Positions 34,180 through 43,297 of a stretch of 64,000 nucleotides of DNA are shown here, one piece after another. The notes beneath the pieces are model-generated. The model was given only the letters and a program-made list of their open reading frames with translations, ran no database searches and had not been told where the DNA came from. The stretch is from JAKALD01 sp963817785 (lineage in GTDB: Bacteria; Pseudomonadota; Gammaproteobacteria; Burkholderiales; SG8-39). Made by a program: the position numbers and the translations under genes. Position 1 is the first letter of the stretch, and the number at the start of each line of letters is the position of its first letter. The stretch spans positions 175,436 through 239,435 of the forward strand of contig CAWFPL010000005.1 of assembly GCA_963817785.1 (NCBI GenBank). Reading direction: 5' to 3'.

Positions 34180-34873
34180 GGTGAGGCATCTCAACGTAGC
34201 GTACGGCCGCGCGCAAATCCTGTTCGATGTGAGCTTCGACGCGCGCAGCGGCGAGATCCTGGTGCTGCTCGGGCGCAACGGCGCCGGCAAATCGACCACG
34301 CTCAAGGCGCTGATCGGACTGGTGCCGGCGGCGTCCGGAGAGATCCGGTTCGATGGCCAGCGCCTGGATCGCCTGCAGCCTTACCAGATCGCGCGGCTCG
34401 GCCTGGGCTACGTTCCGGAGGACCGGCGCATCTTCACCGATCTGACGGTGATGCAGAATCTCGACGTCGGCAGGCAGCCGCCGCGCGCAGGTATCAGCGC
34501 CTGGACTCCCGCGCGCGTGTTCGAGCTCTTTCCCGACCTCGGGCGGCTGAGGGACCGCCTGGGCGCACGCATGTCGGGCGGCGAGCAGCAGATGCTCACC
34601 ATCGCGCGTGCACTGATGGGCAACCCGCGGGCGGTCCTGCTCGACGAGCCCTCCGAGGGTTTGGCGCCCATGATCGTCGAGCAGATGGCGCTGGCCGTGC
34701 GCGAGCTCAAGCGCGAGGGATTGTGCGTCGTGCTGTCGGAGCAGAACCTGCGCTTTGCCGCTCCGGTGGCGGATCGCGCGCTGATCATCGAAAAAGGCCA
34801 CCTGCGCTTCGCAGGCACGCTCGCCGAGCTGGATGGGAACGCGGCAATACGCGAGCAGTACCTTTCGCTGTAG
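34172..34873 (+). CDS. Liv-type ABC transporter ATPase LivF-like
   Basis: This 233-residue ATPase has Walker A GRNGAGKST, LGYVPEDRRIFTDLTV, signature MSGGEQQMLTIARALM and Walker B LLDEPSEGLAPMIV, all typical of LivF. Its start overlaps the end of livG by 8 nt. It ends the transporter operon and converges on the diguanylate cyclase gene 7 nt away. Confidence 0.95.
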   Translation: MLEVRHLNVAYGRAQILFDVSFDARSGEILVLLGRNGAGKSTTLKALIGLVPAASGEIRFDGQRLDRLQPYQIARLGLGYVPEDRRIFTDLTVMQNLDVGRQPPRAGISAWTPARVFELFPDLGRLRDRLGARMSGGEQQMLTIARALMGNPRAVLLDEPSEGLAPMIVEQMALAVRELKREGLCVVLSEQNLRFAAPVADRALIIEKGHLRFAGTLAELDGNAAIREQYLSL

Positions 34874-34880
34874 CGCGCCC

Positions 34881-36062
34881 TCAGGCCATGGCGGCGCGCC
34901 CGGCCGTGCGGCGCGACGCGCTGACCACCTGATTGCGGCCGGCGGCTTTGGCATCGTACATCGCCGTATCGGCGGCGCTGAGCAGCGAATCCCAGTCGAG
35001 TCCGTCCAGCCCGAAAGTCGCCACGCCGCCGCTCACGGTTAGCTCGATGCGCCGGCCCGCGACCTCGATGCCGCGGCTCTCCACCTCGCGCCGCACGCGC
35101 TCGGCCACGCGGGTCGCGGTCTCCTCACCGGTATTGGGCATGAGCAGCGCGAACTCCTCGCCCCCGTAACGTCCGATGACGTCGTGCTTGCGGATCGCGC
35201 CCCGCAGGATCTCCGTGAACGCCTTCAGCACCTGGTCGCCGAGCGGATGGCCGTAGCGGTCGTTGAGCAGCTTGAAGCGGTCCAGGTCGAAGATTGCGAG
35301 GCTAAAGGTGACTCCCTCGCGCTCGGCGCGCGAAACTTCGCGCTCGAATTCGCGCAAGAACGCTCCCCGGTTCAGCACATCGGTGAGCGCGTCCATGCGC
35401 GCCAGGCGCACCAGGTCGCGCTGCAGCAGCTGGATCTGCATCCACAGCACCCCGAGCGTCGCGCTGGTAATCGCCGAGATGTAGAACAGGAACGTCGAAG
35501 CGCGCAGCATGCCGGGCGCAAGCAGATCGTACGCGCTGTCGTGGAAGGCGCTCGCGGCACGTGCCAGGGTCAGTGCCGCCGCAGCCCACAGCACGTACTC
35601 GGTGAAGCGGAACGAGCGTTGCGCCTCCTCCGGGACGTCCGGATGCAGGACCAGCGCGCCGCGTGCGAACAGCAGCGCCATGACGCTCGAGATCACGACA
35701 ACGCGCGCTCGATAGGCGGGCAGGACCTCCAGGAACACGATCTGCAGCACGAATACGAGCGCCACGAGCCCCCAGCCCCACGGGTCGCGCCCGGTCTGCC
35801 CGCGCATCAGGCGCAGGCTGCGCAGCGCAAGAACCAGAGCGCCGACGATGACTGAGTTGGCGAGCGCCACGGAGAGCAGATCCGGCACCGCGCCCTGCGC
35901 CGCGACCCCGGACAGGCCGATCGCCAGCGTCACCATGGCGGCGCCCCAGGTTCCGATGGTGCGCGTGGCGCCTTCGCGGCTGGCGAACACGAGGGCAATC
36001 ACGCCGAGCAGTGCGGCGTCCATCAGGCCGGCCACCACCAGCGATCGCGGATCCAGTTCCAT
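34881..36062 (-). CDS. membrane-bound diguanylate cyclase (GGDEF)
   Basis: The 393-residue protein has about six N-terminal transmembrane segments (residues 8-215) and a C-terminal GGDEF domain that makes cyclic di-GMP from GTP. The active-site loop is intact (RYGGEEF), and the inhibitory I-site RKHD lies five residues before it, so product inhibition is expected. ATG 36062 (MELDPRSLVV) is chosen; the longer frame adds an Arg-rich, unlikely N-terminus. Confidence 0.93.
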   Translation of the reverse strand: MELDPRSLVVAGLMDAALLGVIALVFASREGATRTIGTWGAAMVTLAIGLSGVAAQGAVPDLLSVALANSVIVGALVLALRSLRLMRGQTGRDPWGWGLVALVFVLQIVFLEVLPAYRARVVVISSVMALLFARGALVLHPDVPEEAQRSFRFTEYVLWAAAALTLARAASAFHDSAYDLLAPGMLRASTFLFYISAITSATLGVLWMQIQLLQRDLVRLARMDALTDVLNRGAFLREFEREVSRAEREGVTFSLAIFDLDRFKLLNDRYGHPLGDQVLKAFTEILRGAIRKHDVIGRYGGEEFALLMPNTGEETATRVAERVRREVESRGIEVAGRRIELTVSGGVATFGLDGLDWDSLLSAADTAMYDAKAAGRNQVVSASRRTAGRAAMA

Positions 36063-36181
36063 ATTTAAATGATGGGCCCGGCGTCGAGCGCAGACAACCG
36101 GACGCCGCACACGTCTTGTGCGGCGCACAATTTTTCCAGCCAGGCGGCGCGCGCGTTGGGAGGCGCCGCTAGAATTCGGTG

Positions 36182-37450
36182 ATGACCAAATGGGTCGACG
36201 CCGCGCGCCTTGATCTGTCCGAAGTGATGCGCCCCGGTGACGGTGTCCTCTGGGGCCAGGCTTGCGCGGAGCCGCAGACCCTCGTTGAGACCTTGGTCGC
36301 CCAGCGCGCCGCGTTATCGGGAGCAAGTGCGTTCCTCGGGGTGAATTACAGCGGGATCGTCAAGCCGGAGCATGCCGACCATTTGGGGCTGACCGCGTAC
36401 TGCGGCGCCGGCCACAATCGCCGGCTCGCGGACGCGGGAGTCCTCGATATCCTGCCGGCGCCCTACTCGCAACTCGCCGCCTTGCTGCGCACCCGGCGCA
36501 TCCGCGCGGACGTCGTGCTGCTGCAGGTCAGCCCGCCGAACGCGCGCGGCGAGTACAGCCTCGGGCTCGCCGCCGAGTACCTGGTGCCTGCGCTCGAGGG
36601 CTGCCGCGCCGTCGTCGCCGAGGTCAACGAGCATGTGCCCTGGACCCACAGCGATCGGCTGCTGCGCGAGCAGGAAATTGCCCTGGCGGTGCGCAGCGCG
36701 CGGGTTCCGGCAACCCTGCCATACGGCGCGCCGGGGGAGCTCGAACGCGCGATCGCCCGCCATGCGGCACCCTTCGTCCCGGACGGGGCCACGCTCGAGT
36801 TCGGGCTCGGTGCGCTGCCCGATGCCCTGCTCGAGGCGCTCGGCGACCGCCGCGATCTGGGCGTGCACTCGGGCACCATCGGCGACGGCGTGGCGGATCT
36901 GACGCAGTGCGGGGTGATCACCAATGCGCGCAAACCGATCGACCGCGGCCGCAGCGTAGCCGGAGTACTGTTCGGCACGCGCAAGCTGCACGCATTCGTC
37001 CATCAGAACCCGGCGGTGCGCCTCGCCTCGGTCGAGCATACGCACGACGCACGAGTTCTGGCGCAGCTCGATCGCTTCGTCGCGGTCAACTCGGCGATCG
37101 AGGTCGATCTGACCGGCCAAGTGAACGCCGAGATCGCCAACGGGAGCTACGTCGGGGCTGTCGGCGGCGCGCTCGATTTCATTCGCGCCGCCAACCAGTC
37201 GCCCGGCGGCGTTTCCCTGATCCTGCTGCCCTCAAGCGTCGGCGCCAAGGTCTCGCGCATCGTGGCGCGGCTGTCGGGGCCAGTGGCCACGCCGCGCAGC
37301 GAGGCGGGCGTCATCGTGACCGAGCAGGGCGCAGCCGACCTGCGCGGGCTGACGCTCAGGCAACGCGTGCGGCGCATGATCTCAATCGCGCACCCCGCAT
37401 GGCGAGAAGGCCTCGAGCGCGAAGCCCGCGCGTTGGATCTGCTCCGCTAG
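36182..37450 (+). CDS. acetyl-CoA hydrolase/4-hydroxybutyrate CoA-transferase family protein
   Basis: The 422-residue protein is a family I CoA-transferase of the Cat1/AbfT type. It has the two-domain fold with LEFGLGALPDALLEAL and GVHSGTIGDGVADL, and the catalytic Glu region VNSAIEVDLTGQVNAE, then a C-terminal EAGVIVTEQGAADLRGLT. It likely moves CoA between short-chain acids. A -10-like TAGAAT at 36170-36175 lies only 6 nt before the ATG (36182), hinting at a leaderless message. Its stop abuts that of the convergent MFS gene. Confidence 0.88.
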   Translation: MTKWVDAARLDLSEVMRPGDGVLWGQACAEPQTLVETLVAQRAALSGASAFLGVNYSGIVKPEHADHLGLTAYCGAGHNRRLADAGVLDILPAPYSQLAALLRTRRIRADVVLLQVSPPNARGEYSLGLAAEYLVPALEGCRAVVAEVNEHVPWTHSDRLLREQEIALAVRSARVPATLPYGAPGELERAIARHAAPFVPDGATLEFGLGALPDALLEALGDRRDLGVHSGTIGDGVADLTQCGVITNARKPIDRGRSVAGVLFGTRKLHAFVHQNPAVRLASVEHTHDARVLAQLDRFVAVNSAIEVDLTGQVNAEIANGSYVGAVGGALDFIRAANQSPGGVSLILLPSSVGAKVSRIVARLSGPVATPRSEAGVIVTEQGAADLRGLTLRQRVRRMISIAHPAWREGLEREARALDLLR

Positions 37451-38689
37451 CTACCTGAAGTTGCGCAGCGCCGGTACCTTCCAGAACGGCGCGCAGGCCA
37501 GCACGATTGCGCACAGCGCGAACGCGAAACCGACCCGATAGCCGGCGGTGAGGTCGTGCAGCACGCCGCCCATGTACGAGCCGAACGCCGCGCCGAGCGC
37601 ATTCGCGGCGAACACCGTGCCGTAGATCGTGCCCACCGATCGACCAGCAAACTGGCGCGTGCAGATCGACGAGATGATCGGCCCGCGCACGCCTTGGCAC
37701 AGCCCGAAGATGAGCACGTAGGCCACCAGCAGCGGAGTCGTCGGGTGGCCGGCGAGCACGATCAGCAGCAGGATGCCGGTGGACGTTCCGACGTAGCTGG
37801 CGGTGACGGTCTGCCGGTGGCCGAATCGGTCCGAGAGCATGCCGCTCGAGGTGACGCTGATCACCGACAGCATGCCGGTGAAGCCGTAGGCGGTGGCCGC
37901 CACCAGCGGCGAAAACCCGGAGTCGATGAAAAACACCACTGTCTGCGCCATCACCACGAACATTCCGGTGGCGGTGAAGAAGAACGCCTGCGCCAGCCCC
38001 CAGTAGATCGGCGTGCGCAGCGCCGAGCGCAGCGTCCACCCTTTACGGTCGTCGGCCTGCCTGGTTTCAACGCGGTGATCGGGGTGGCCGGCGAAGAAGC
38101 GCCGCCATGGAACCAGGAAGAGTACCAGCGGCAGCACCGCCAGCAGAAAGCCGCCTTGCAGGCGGTAGGCCGTGCGCCAGCCCCAGTGACTCACCAGAAA
38201 TTGCGCCAAGGGGATGAACGTGATGGCGCCCATCCCGATCGCCGCGAAGGCCACGCCGAGCGCCGTGGACAGATGGGTGCGAAACCAGCGCGACAGCAGC
38301 GCCGAAGCCGGTACCATGCCGTTGAGCCCGCTGCCCAGGCCGACCAGCGCGCCCACCAAAAGGTAGAACTCCCACAAACGACTGATCGAGCCGGCCAACA
38401 GAAAGGCCGTCCCCAAACAGGCCACGCCTGCGGCGTAGACGGCCTGCGGCCCGACACGGTCGAACAGCAGGCCTACCAGCGGCGAGGCGAAGCCGCCGAC
38501 CAGCAGGAACACGGAATACACGCCGGTCAGCTCGGAGCGCGACCAGCCGAATTCCTCCTCGAGCGGGCGCAGGTACACGGTGTACGTGTCGCCCATCGCG
38601 CGCCCGAGCATGTTGAGCCCGAAGCAGACCGCGAGCACCGCGAGCGCGGTGCGCGTGTGCTTCGCGGTCGACTCCTCGCGTTGCGGCAC
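37451..38689 (-). CDS. MFS transporter (monocarboxylate/OFA-like)
   Basis: This 412-residue major facilitator protein has 12 membrane segments. The loop motif FDRVGPQAVYAAG lies between TM2 and TM3, and SDRFGHRQTV in the second half mirrors it. The N-terminal YLRPLEEEFGWSRSELTG pattern is typical of the oxalate/formate and monocarboxylate group. The start is a GTG 55 nt after the pncB stop. It may transport an organic acid used by the neighbouring CoA-transferase. Confidence 0.88.
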   Translation of the reverse strand: MPQREESTAKHTRTALAVLAVCFGLNMLGRAMGDTYTVYLRPLEEEFGWSRSELTGVYSVFLLVGGFASPLVGLLFDRVGPQAVYAAGVACLGTAFLLAGSISRLWEFYLLVGALVGLGSGLNGMVPASALLSRWFRTHLSTALGVAFAAIGMGAITFIPLAQFLVSHWGWRTAYRLQGGFLLAVLPLVLFLVPWRRFFAGHPDHRVETRQADDRKGWTLRSALRTPIYWGLAQAFFFTATGMFVVMAQTVVFFIDSGFSPLVAATAYGFTGMLSVISVTSSGMLSDRFGHRQTVTASYVGTSTGILLLIVLAGHPTTPLLVAYVLIFGLCQGVRGPIISSICTRQFAGRSVGTIYGTVFAANALGAAFGSYMGGVLHDLTAGYRVGFAFALCAIVLACAPFWKVPALRNFR

Positions 38690-38744
38690 GGGTTTCGGGG
38701 CTTCACGCAGCCTGCGGGGCTGGGCGCAGGCGCGCTCGTGGTGC

Positions 38745-39959
38745 TTATCCTTCGGGCGGTTCGAGCCCGAACACCTGGCGAAGGTACGCCAGGTAGCGCT
38801 CGTCCTTGCACATGATTTTGCCAGGCGAATCGGAGACCTTTGCCACCGGCTGGCCGTTGCACTCGGTCATTTTGATCACGATGTTGATCGGCTCGCAGCC
38901 GACGTCGTTGGTGAGATTGGTCCCGATGCCGAACGCAGTCTTGGCGCGGCCATGGAAACGGCGCGCAATCTCGATCGCCAGCGGAAACGACAGCTGATCG
39001 GAGAAGATCAGCGTCTTCGAGCGCGCGTCGACGCGGTTCCTCGCGTAGTGCGCCACCACGCGCTCGCCCCACTCGAACGGGTCGCCCGAGTCGTGCCTCG
39101 CGCCGTCGAACAGCTTGCAGAAATACACGTCGAAATCGCGCAGAAAGGCGTCCAGGCCGTAGGTGTCGGACAGCGCGATGCCGAGGTCGCCGCGGTACTC
39201 CCGGGCCCAGGTCTCGAAAGCGAACATCTGCGAATCACGCAGCCGCGGGCCGAGCGCCTGGCAGGCCTGCATGTACTCGTGGCCCATGGTGCCGAGCGGC
39301 GTGAGGCCGTTTCTCATGGCGAACCGGACGTTGGAGGTCCCGGCAAAACACTCCGGCACCTCGCGCTTGAGCGTCTTCAGCGCTTCCTCGTGCCACGGCA
39401 CCGAGAAGCGGCGCCGCGTGCCGAAGTCGGAGATTTTGAACCCGAGCGCCGGGTCGACCGTGCGGACCAAGTCGATTTTGGCCTGCAGCCGGCGGCGCCC
39501 CTCGGCGAGATCGAAGCCGGGCTGCGTGCGGCGAAAGTACAATTCGGAGATGATCGCCAGGACCGGGATCTCGTACAGGATCGTGTGCAACCACGGCCCG
39601 CGGATCGTAATGTCGATCTCGCCGGGCGACTTCGCCGCAGGTTCGATGCGGATGTACTTGGCGTTGAAGTGGAACAGGCCGAGGAAATCGACGAAATCGG
39701 ACTTCAGGAAGCGCAGCCCGCGCAGATACGCCAGCTCGTCGTTCGCAAGACGCAGCCGGCCGAGCTCACGCACCTCGCCGCGGATCGCGTCCAGATCGGG
39801 CGTGAGATCGACGCCCTCGCTGCGGCACTTGAACTTGTACTCGACCTGCGCGCCTGGAAAGTGATGCAGCACCACCTGCATCATCGTGAACTTGTACAGG
39901 TCGGTATCGAGCAGCGACTGGATGATCACCCTGCGGGTCCATGGGCGCGAGGCGCGCAT
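38745..39959 (-). CDS. pncB: nicotinate phosphoribosyltransferase
   Basis: PncB makes nicotinate mononucleotide from nicotinate and PRPP in NAD salvage. The 404-residue protein starts with SLLDTDLYKFTMMQVVLHHFP and contains SDFGTRRRFS, the GTSNVRFAMRNGLTPLGTMGHE histidine region and ALSDTYGLDAFLRDF, all family signatures. The last includes the DTYG phosphoribosyl-binding motif. ATG 39959 may be preceded in use by GTG 39929. It is divergent from lexA. Confidence 0.96.
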   Translation of the reverse strand: MRASRPWTRRVIIQSLLDTDLYKFTMMQVVLHHFPGAQVEYKFKCRSEGVDLTPDLDAIRGEVRELGRLRLANDELAYLRGLRFLKSDFVDFLGLFHFNAKYIRIEPAAKSPGEIDITIRGPWLHTILYEIPVLAIISELYFRRTQPGFDLAEGRRRLQAKIDLVRTVDPALGFKISDFGTRRRFSVPWHEEALKTLKREVPECFAGTSNVRFAMRNGLTPLGTMGHEYMQACQALGPRLRDSQMFAFETWAREYRGDLGIALSDTYGLDAFLRDFDVYFCKLFDGARHDSGDPFEWGERVVAHYARNRVDARSKTLIFSDQLSFPLAIEIARRFHGRAKTAFGIGTNLTNDVGCEPINIVIKMTECNGQPVAKVSDSPGKIMCKDERYLAYLRQVFGLEPPEG

Positions 39960-40178
39960 TGTAACCTGCGCTCATCGTCGCCAAGGGCCGGGGCGCGCCC
40001 TGCACGGCCGGCCGCAGGTGGTGGCGTTGCGATTCGGATTCGACACGCTTCGACGTGGCACCGCCCTCGGAGGTTGCCGATCGCGCGCGCAGGCGCCGGC
40101 CGAACGCCCACCTTCCGGGCCGCGGTCCGGCCGGCTCACCGCCACGCTCGATGAGCGCGGTGGTACCTGGCCACCCTC

Positions 40179-40206
40179 TTGCGCCGGCGCCGATACTGGA
40201 TATAAT
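40179..40206 (+). promoter_or_regulatory. lexA sigma-70 promoter
   Basis: A perfect -10 TATAAT (40201-40206) follows a weak -35 TTGCGC at 16 nt. The -10 is embedded in the first LexA-like box, so repressor binding would block polymerase. Confidence 0.65.
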
Positions 40207-40211
40207 ACCAT
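40196..40211 (+). promoter_or_regulatory. LexA box 1 (imperfect) over the -10
   Basis: CTG-N10-CAT with AT-rich core differs from the CTG-N10-CAG consensus by one base and covers the -10 element. Confidence 0.5.
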
Positions 40212-40213
40212 TG

Positions 40214-40229
40214 CTGAATGAAGGAACAG
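40214..40229 (+). promoter_or_regulatory. LexA box 2 (CTG-N10-CAG) upstream of lexA
   Basis: CTGAATGAAGGAACAG fits the proteobacterial SOS box spacing exactly and lies 9 nt before the lexA start codon, 18 bp downstream of box 1. The paired arrangement resembles the autoregulated lexA promoter of E. coli. Confidence 0.65.
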
Positions 40230-40238
40230 TAACGGGCC

Positions 40239-40865
40239 ATGGAGCCACTGACCGAACGCCAGAGCGAGATTCTGCGGCTGATCCGCGAGCTGACTGAAGC
40301 CTCCGGCTTCCCGCCGACGCGCGCGGAGATCGCGCGCTCGATGGGGTTTCGCTCCGTCAACGCGGCCGAGCAGCACCTGCGGGCGCTGGAGAAAAAGGGC
40401 GCGCTGGACATATCGTCCGGCGTCTCGCGCGGCCTTCGCATTCGGGACCGCGCCGGCGCCCGGCCCGGGCGGCTCATGGAATTGCCGGTCATCGGCCGCG
40501 TGGCCGCGGGCAGCCCGACCCTCGCCGAGGAGCACGTTCAAGGCCGCTTCCAGGTCGATCCGAATCTCTTTGCACCGCGAGCCGACTACCTGCTGCGCGT
40601 ACGCGGCATGTCGATGCGCGACGCCGGCATTCTCGAAGGCGACCTTCTGGCCGTGCATCGCTGCGACGATGCTCGCTCCGGCCAGATCGTCGTAGCGCGC
40701 CTCGGAGACGAAGTCACCGTGAAGCGCCTTCGGCGTCGCGGCAACTTGGTGCAGTTGCTGCCGGAGAACCCCGACTACGAGCCGATCGAGCTCGACCTGC
40801 GGCGCGATGCCCTGGCGATCGAGGGCATCGGGGTGGGCGTCATCCGCAACGGTAAGAGCTTGTGA
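40239..40865 (+). CDS. lexA: SOS repressor LexA
   Basis: LexA represses SOS genes and cleaves itself when stimulated by RecA filaments. The 208-residue protein has a winged-helix DNA-binding domain (PPTRAEIARSMGFRSVNAAEQHL), the Ala90-Gly91 cleavage site in GRVAAGSP, nucleophile Ser125 in GMSMRD and general base Lys162 in VTVKRL. It probably controls itself and the imuA-imuB-dnaE2 operon at 49.8-54.9 kb. Confidence 0.97.
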   Translation: MEPLTERQSEILRLIRELTEASGFPPTRAEIARSMGFRSVNAAEQHLRALEKKGALDISSGVSRGLRIRDRAGARPGRLMELPVIGRVAAGSPTLAEEHVQGRFQVDPNLFAPRADYLLRVRGMSMRDAGILEGDLLAVHRCDDARSGQIVVARLGDEVTVKRLRRRGNLVQLLPENPDYEPIELDLRRDALAIEGIGVGVIRNGKSL

Positions 40866-40890
40866 GAGCAAAAATCCGCCGAACTTGATT

Positions 40891-40919
40891 TTGGACGGCC
40901 GGATATAATCCCCGGGCGA
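40891..40919 (+). promoter_or_regulatory. sigma-70 promoter of the histidine kinase gene
   Basis: TTGGAC and TATAAT are separated by exactly 17 nt, a strong promoter, 18 nt before the kinase start codon. Confidence 0.75.
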
Positions 40920-40937
40920 CTGTCCATCGCCCGCTCA

Positions 40938-42746
40938 ATGCATCGGTCTTCTTTCGTTCTCGAGCAAAGCGCCGTTTCGACTGCGGCGGCAGGCCCATTC
41001 GTTGCCGCGCCGGATGCCGCGGACCGCAAGCATGTCCTCGCGGAGCGGGTCGAGCTTCTTTATCGCCAATCCGCACTGGGCATCGTTGCGACCATCGTGG
41101 TCGCGACGGTCGCCACCACCGAGCTCTGGTACGACAAGTACAAACAGCTCGTGATCTTTTGGTGGGCGACCGCGCTGCTGATCAGCGCGGCGCGCTTCGT
41201 GATCGAGGTCGCGTACCGCCGCCGCAAGAAAGAAGACCCCGAGAAGTGGCTGCGCTGGTTCGCGATCGGCGCAATGGCCGCGGGGGTGAGCTGGGGATTC
41301 GCGGGCTCGGTGTTCTTTCCGTCGCACACGGGCGAGCAGCAGGTGTTCGTCGCATTCTTGCTCGCCGGCATGGCCTCCGGCGGGATTCCCCTGCTCTCCT
41401 CGGTGTGGTGGGTCTACGCGCTGTACGCCGGAGGGATCATGCTTCCGTTCTCTTACGTGCTCGCCACGTACGGAGCCGGCCTGTTCACCGAGCTGGCGAT
41501 CATGGTGCCCGTTCTATATGCCGCCAACGTGGTAATCGCCTTCCGCCTGGATCGGGTGTTCGCCTCCGGGCTTCGGCTGCGCCATGCCTATGGCCGCCTG
41601 GCGCAGGACCACGAAGCGCTCAACCACCAGCTCGAAGGCCAGATCAACGAACTGATGGAGGCACACCGCGAGGTCGCTGCCTCGGGGCGCAAACTGGCCC
41701 TGTTCGCCGAGCGCGCACCGATCGCAGTACTGGAGATGGACGGCAATACCACGATCCTGGACGTGAACCCGGCCGCGGAGAACCTGTTCGGCTATGCCTC
41801 CACCGAGCTGATCGGGCGCAGCGCGTTGCGCATGCTGTTCTCCCAGGAGCAGCCCGGGGTCGACGAGGCGTGGTGGAGCCGATTCACGGCGGCCGCGCAA
41901 CCCGCCAGCGCCTTCCAGGTGCCATGCACGCGACGCGACGGGCTGGAGCTGATCTGCGAGTTCAGCTTCACGCCGCTGGTGAACGACGAAGGCAAGCTCC
42001 TGTCCGTGATCGCCCAAGGGCGCGACATCACGCAGCAGCTGGAGGCCGAGCGCATCAAGCGGGAGTTCACCTCGACGCTCAGCCACGAGTTGCGCACGCC
42101 GCTCACTTCGATCATCGGCGCGTTGCAGCTGCTGCAGTCCGGCGTTTTCGGGGATATGGACAAGGACGTCGAGGAGCTGGTGACGGTCGCGGAGCGCAAC
42201 GGTCAGCGGCTGCTCGATCTGATCAACGATCTGCTCGACATCGAAAAGATCGAATCCGGAAAGTTCACGCTGGCGCCCGAGGTACTGTCGCTCGAGGACT
42301 TGGTGCGCGAGTCGCTGGTGCTGAACCAGGCGTACGCGGAGCGCTTCGGCGTCAGGCTCGAAGCCCCGGACCAGCTGCCGCACGTGCCAGTGTACGCGGA
42401 CCGCAAGCGCCTGCTGCAGGTGCTGACCAACCTGCTGTCCAACGCCGCCAAGTTCTCGCCCGCGGGCGTGCCGGTGGAAGTGGCGCTCGTCGTGCAGGGC
42501 GATACCGTGCGGGCGGAGGTGCTCGACCGCGGCCCCGGGATTCCGGAGGAGTTTCGCAGCCGCATCTTCAACCGCTTCGCCCAGGCCGACTCCACCATCA
42601 CCCGGCAAAAGGGCGGCACCGGTCTCGGGCTGGCGATCTGCAAGCGACTGATCGAGCTGATGGACGGCAAGGTCGGTTACGCCGATCGTGAAGGCGGGGG
42701 AACGCGGTTTTTCTTCGAGCTGCCGGTGCGCCGCGAGGCGGCCTGA
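40938..42746 (+). CDS. membrane sensor histidine kinase (MASE-like/PAS/HisKA/HATPase)
   Basis: The 602-residue kinase has about six transmembrane helices (residues 45-205) forming a MASE-like sensor without a large periplasmic loop. A coiled coil follows, then a PAS domain (AERAPIAVLEMDG to about 375), HisKA with the phospho-acceptor His in STLSHELRTPLTS, and an ATPase domain with the N box NLLSNAAKFSP and G boxes DRGPGIP and GGTGLGLAI. It has no receiver of its own. The next gene is its likely partner. Confidence 0.94.
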   Translation: MHRSSFVLEQSAVSTAAAGPFVAAPDAADRKHVLAERVELLYRQSALGIVATIVVATVATTELWYDKYKQLVIFWWATALLISAARFVIEVAYRRRKKEDPEKWLRWFAIGAMAAGVSWGFAGSVFFPSHTGEQQVFVAFLLAGMASGGIPLLSSVWWVYALYAGGIMLPFSYVLATYGAGLFTELAIMVPVLYAANVVIAFRLDRVFASGLRLRHAYGRLAQDHEALNHQLEGQINELMEAHREVAASGRKLALFAERAPIAVLEMDGNTTILDVNPAAENLFGYASTELIGRSALRMLFSQEQPGVDEAWWSRFTAAAQPASAFQVPCTRRDGLELICEFSFTPLVNDEGKLLSVIAQGRDITQQLEAERIKREFTSTLSHELRTPLTSIIGALQLLQSGVFGDMDKDVEELVTVAERNGQRLLDLINDLLDIEKIESGKFTLAPEVLSLEDLVRESLVLNQAYAERFGVRLEAPDQLPHVPVYADRKRLLQVLTNLLSNAAKFSPAGVPVEVALVVQGDTVRAEVLDRGPGIPEEFRSRIFNRFAQADSTITRQKGGTGLGLAICKRLIELMDGKVGYADREGGGTRFFFELPVRREAA

Positions 42747-42773
42747 TTCCGGGGCACAACTGAGGGGCTCACA

Positions 42774-43163
42774 ATGCCGACGCGACCGCTGAACAGAATC
42801 TGTTACGTGGAGGACGACGTGGACATCCAGCGCATCGTGCGCATGTCGCTCGAGCGCGTGGGCAAGATGACCGTGGAGATCGTCGGCGACCCGTTTGCGG
42901 CCATCGACACGGTCATCGCCTTCAAGCCCGACCTGGTCATGCTCGACTGGATGATGCCTGGAATGGACGGTCCGACGCTGTTCAAGAAGATGCGCGAGCA
43001 CCCGGAAGTGAAGGACATTCCGGTGGTATTCATCACGGCGAAGGCATCCTCGGCCGAAATGGAGGAGCTGCGCGCACTCGGCGCCGCGGGGGCGATTTCC
43101 AAGCCGTTTTCGCCCAAGGACCTTGCCATGCAGCTGCGCGCGATCTGGAGCGCTCTGCCCTAG
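42774..43163 (+). CDS. single-domain CheY-like response regulator
   Basis: This stand-alone receiver of 129 residues has an acidic pocket Asp14/Asp15, phospho-acceptor Asp58 in MLDWMMPGMDG, conserved Thr in FITAKAS and Lys109 in ISKPFSP. With no output domain, it can only act by protein contact or as a relay to an HPt protein; one is encoded at 48778-49077. It lies 27 nt after the kinase gene. Confidence 0.95.
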   Translation: MPTRPLNRICYVEDDVDIQRIVRMSLERVGKMTVEIVGDPFAAIDTVIAFKPDLVMLDWMMPGMDGPTLFKKMREHPEVKDIPVVFITAKASSAEMEELRALGAAGAISKPFSPKDLAMQLRAIWSALP

Positions 43164-43297
43164 GAAGCGCGGGGGTCAGGCAGTTTTCACCCCTGCGTGA
43201 CTCGCGCGGGCTGCTAGACCGAAGTTCCAGCAAGCGCGGAGCGAGTTTTCCTTTGCATCACAGGCACGTGGCGTGAGATTGAGGGTCTGGCTTCTGT

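Noticed and set aside
43164..43213. Terminator after the CheY-like regulator gene
   Set aside because: A GC-rich stem with a G-T pair and 12-nt loop can be drawn, but no T-tract follows it, so the evidence is too weak.
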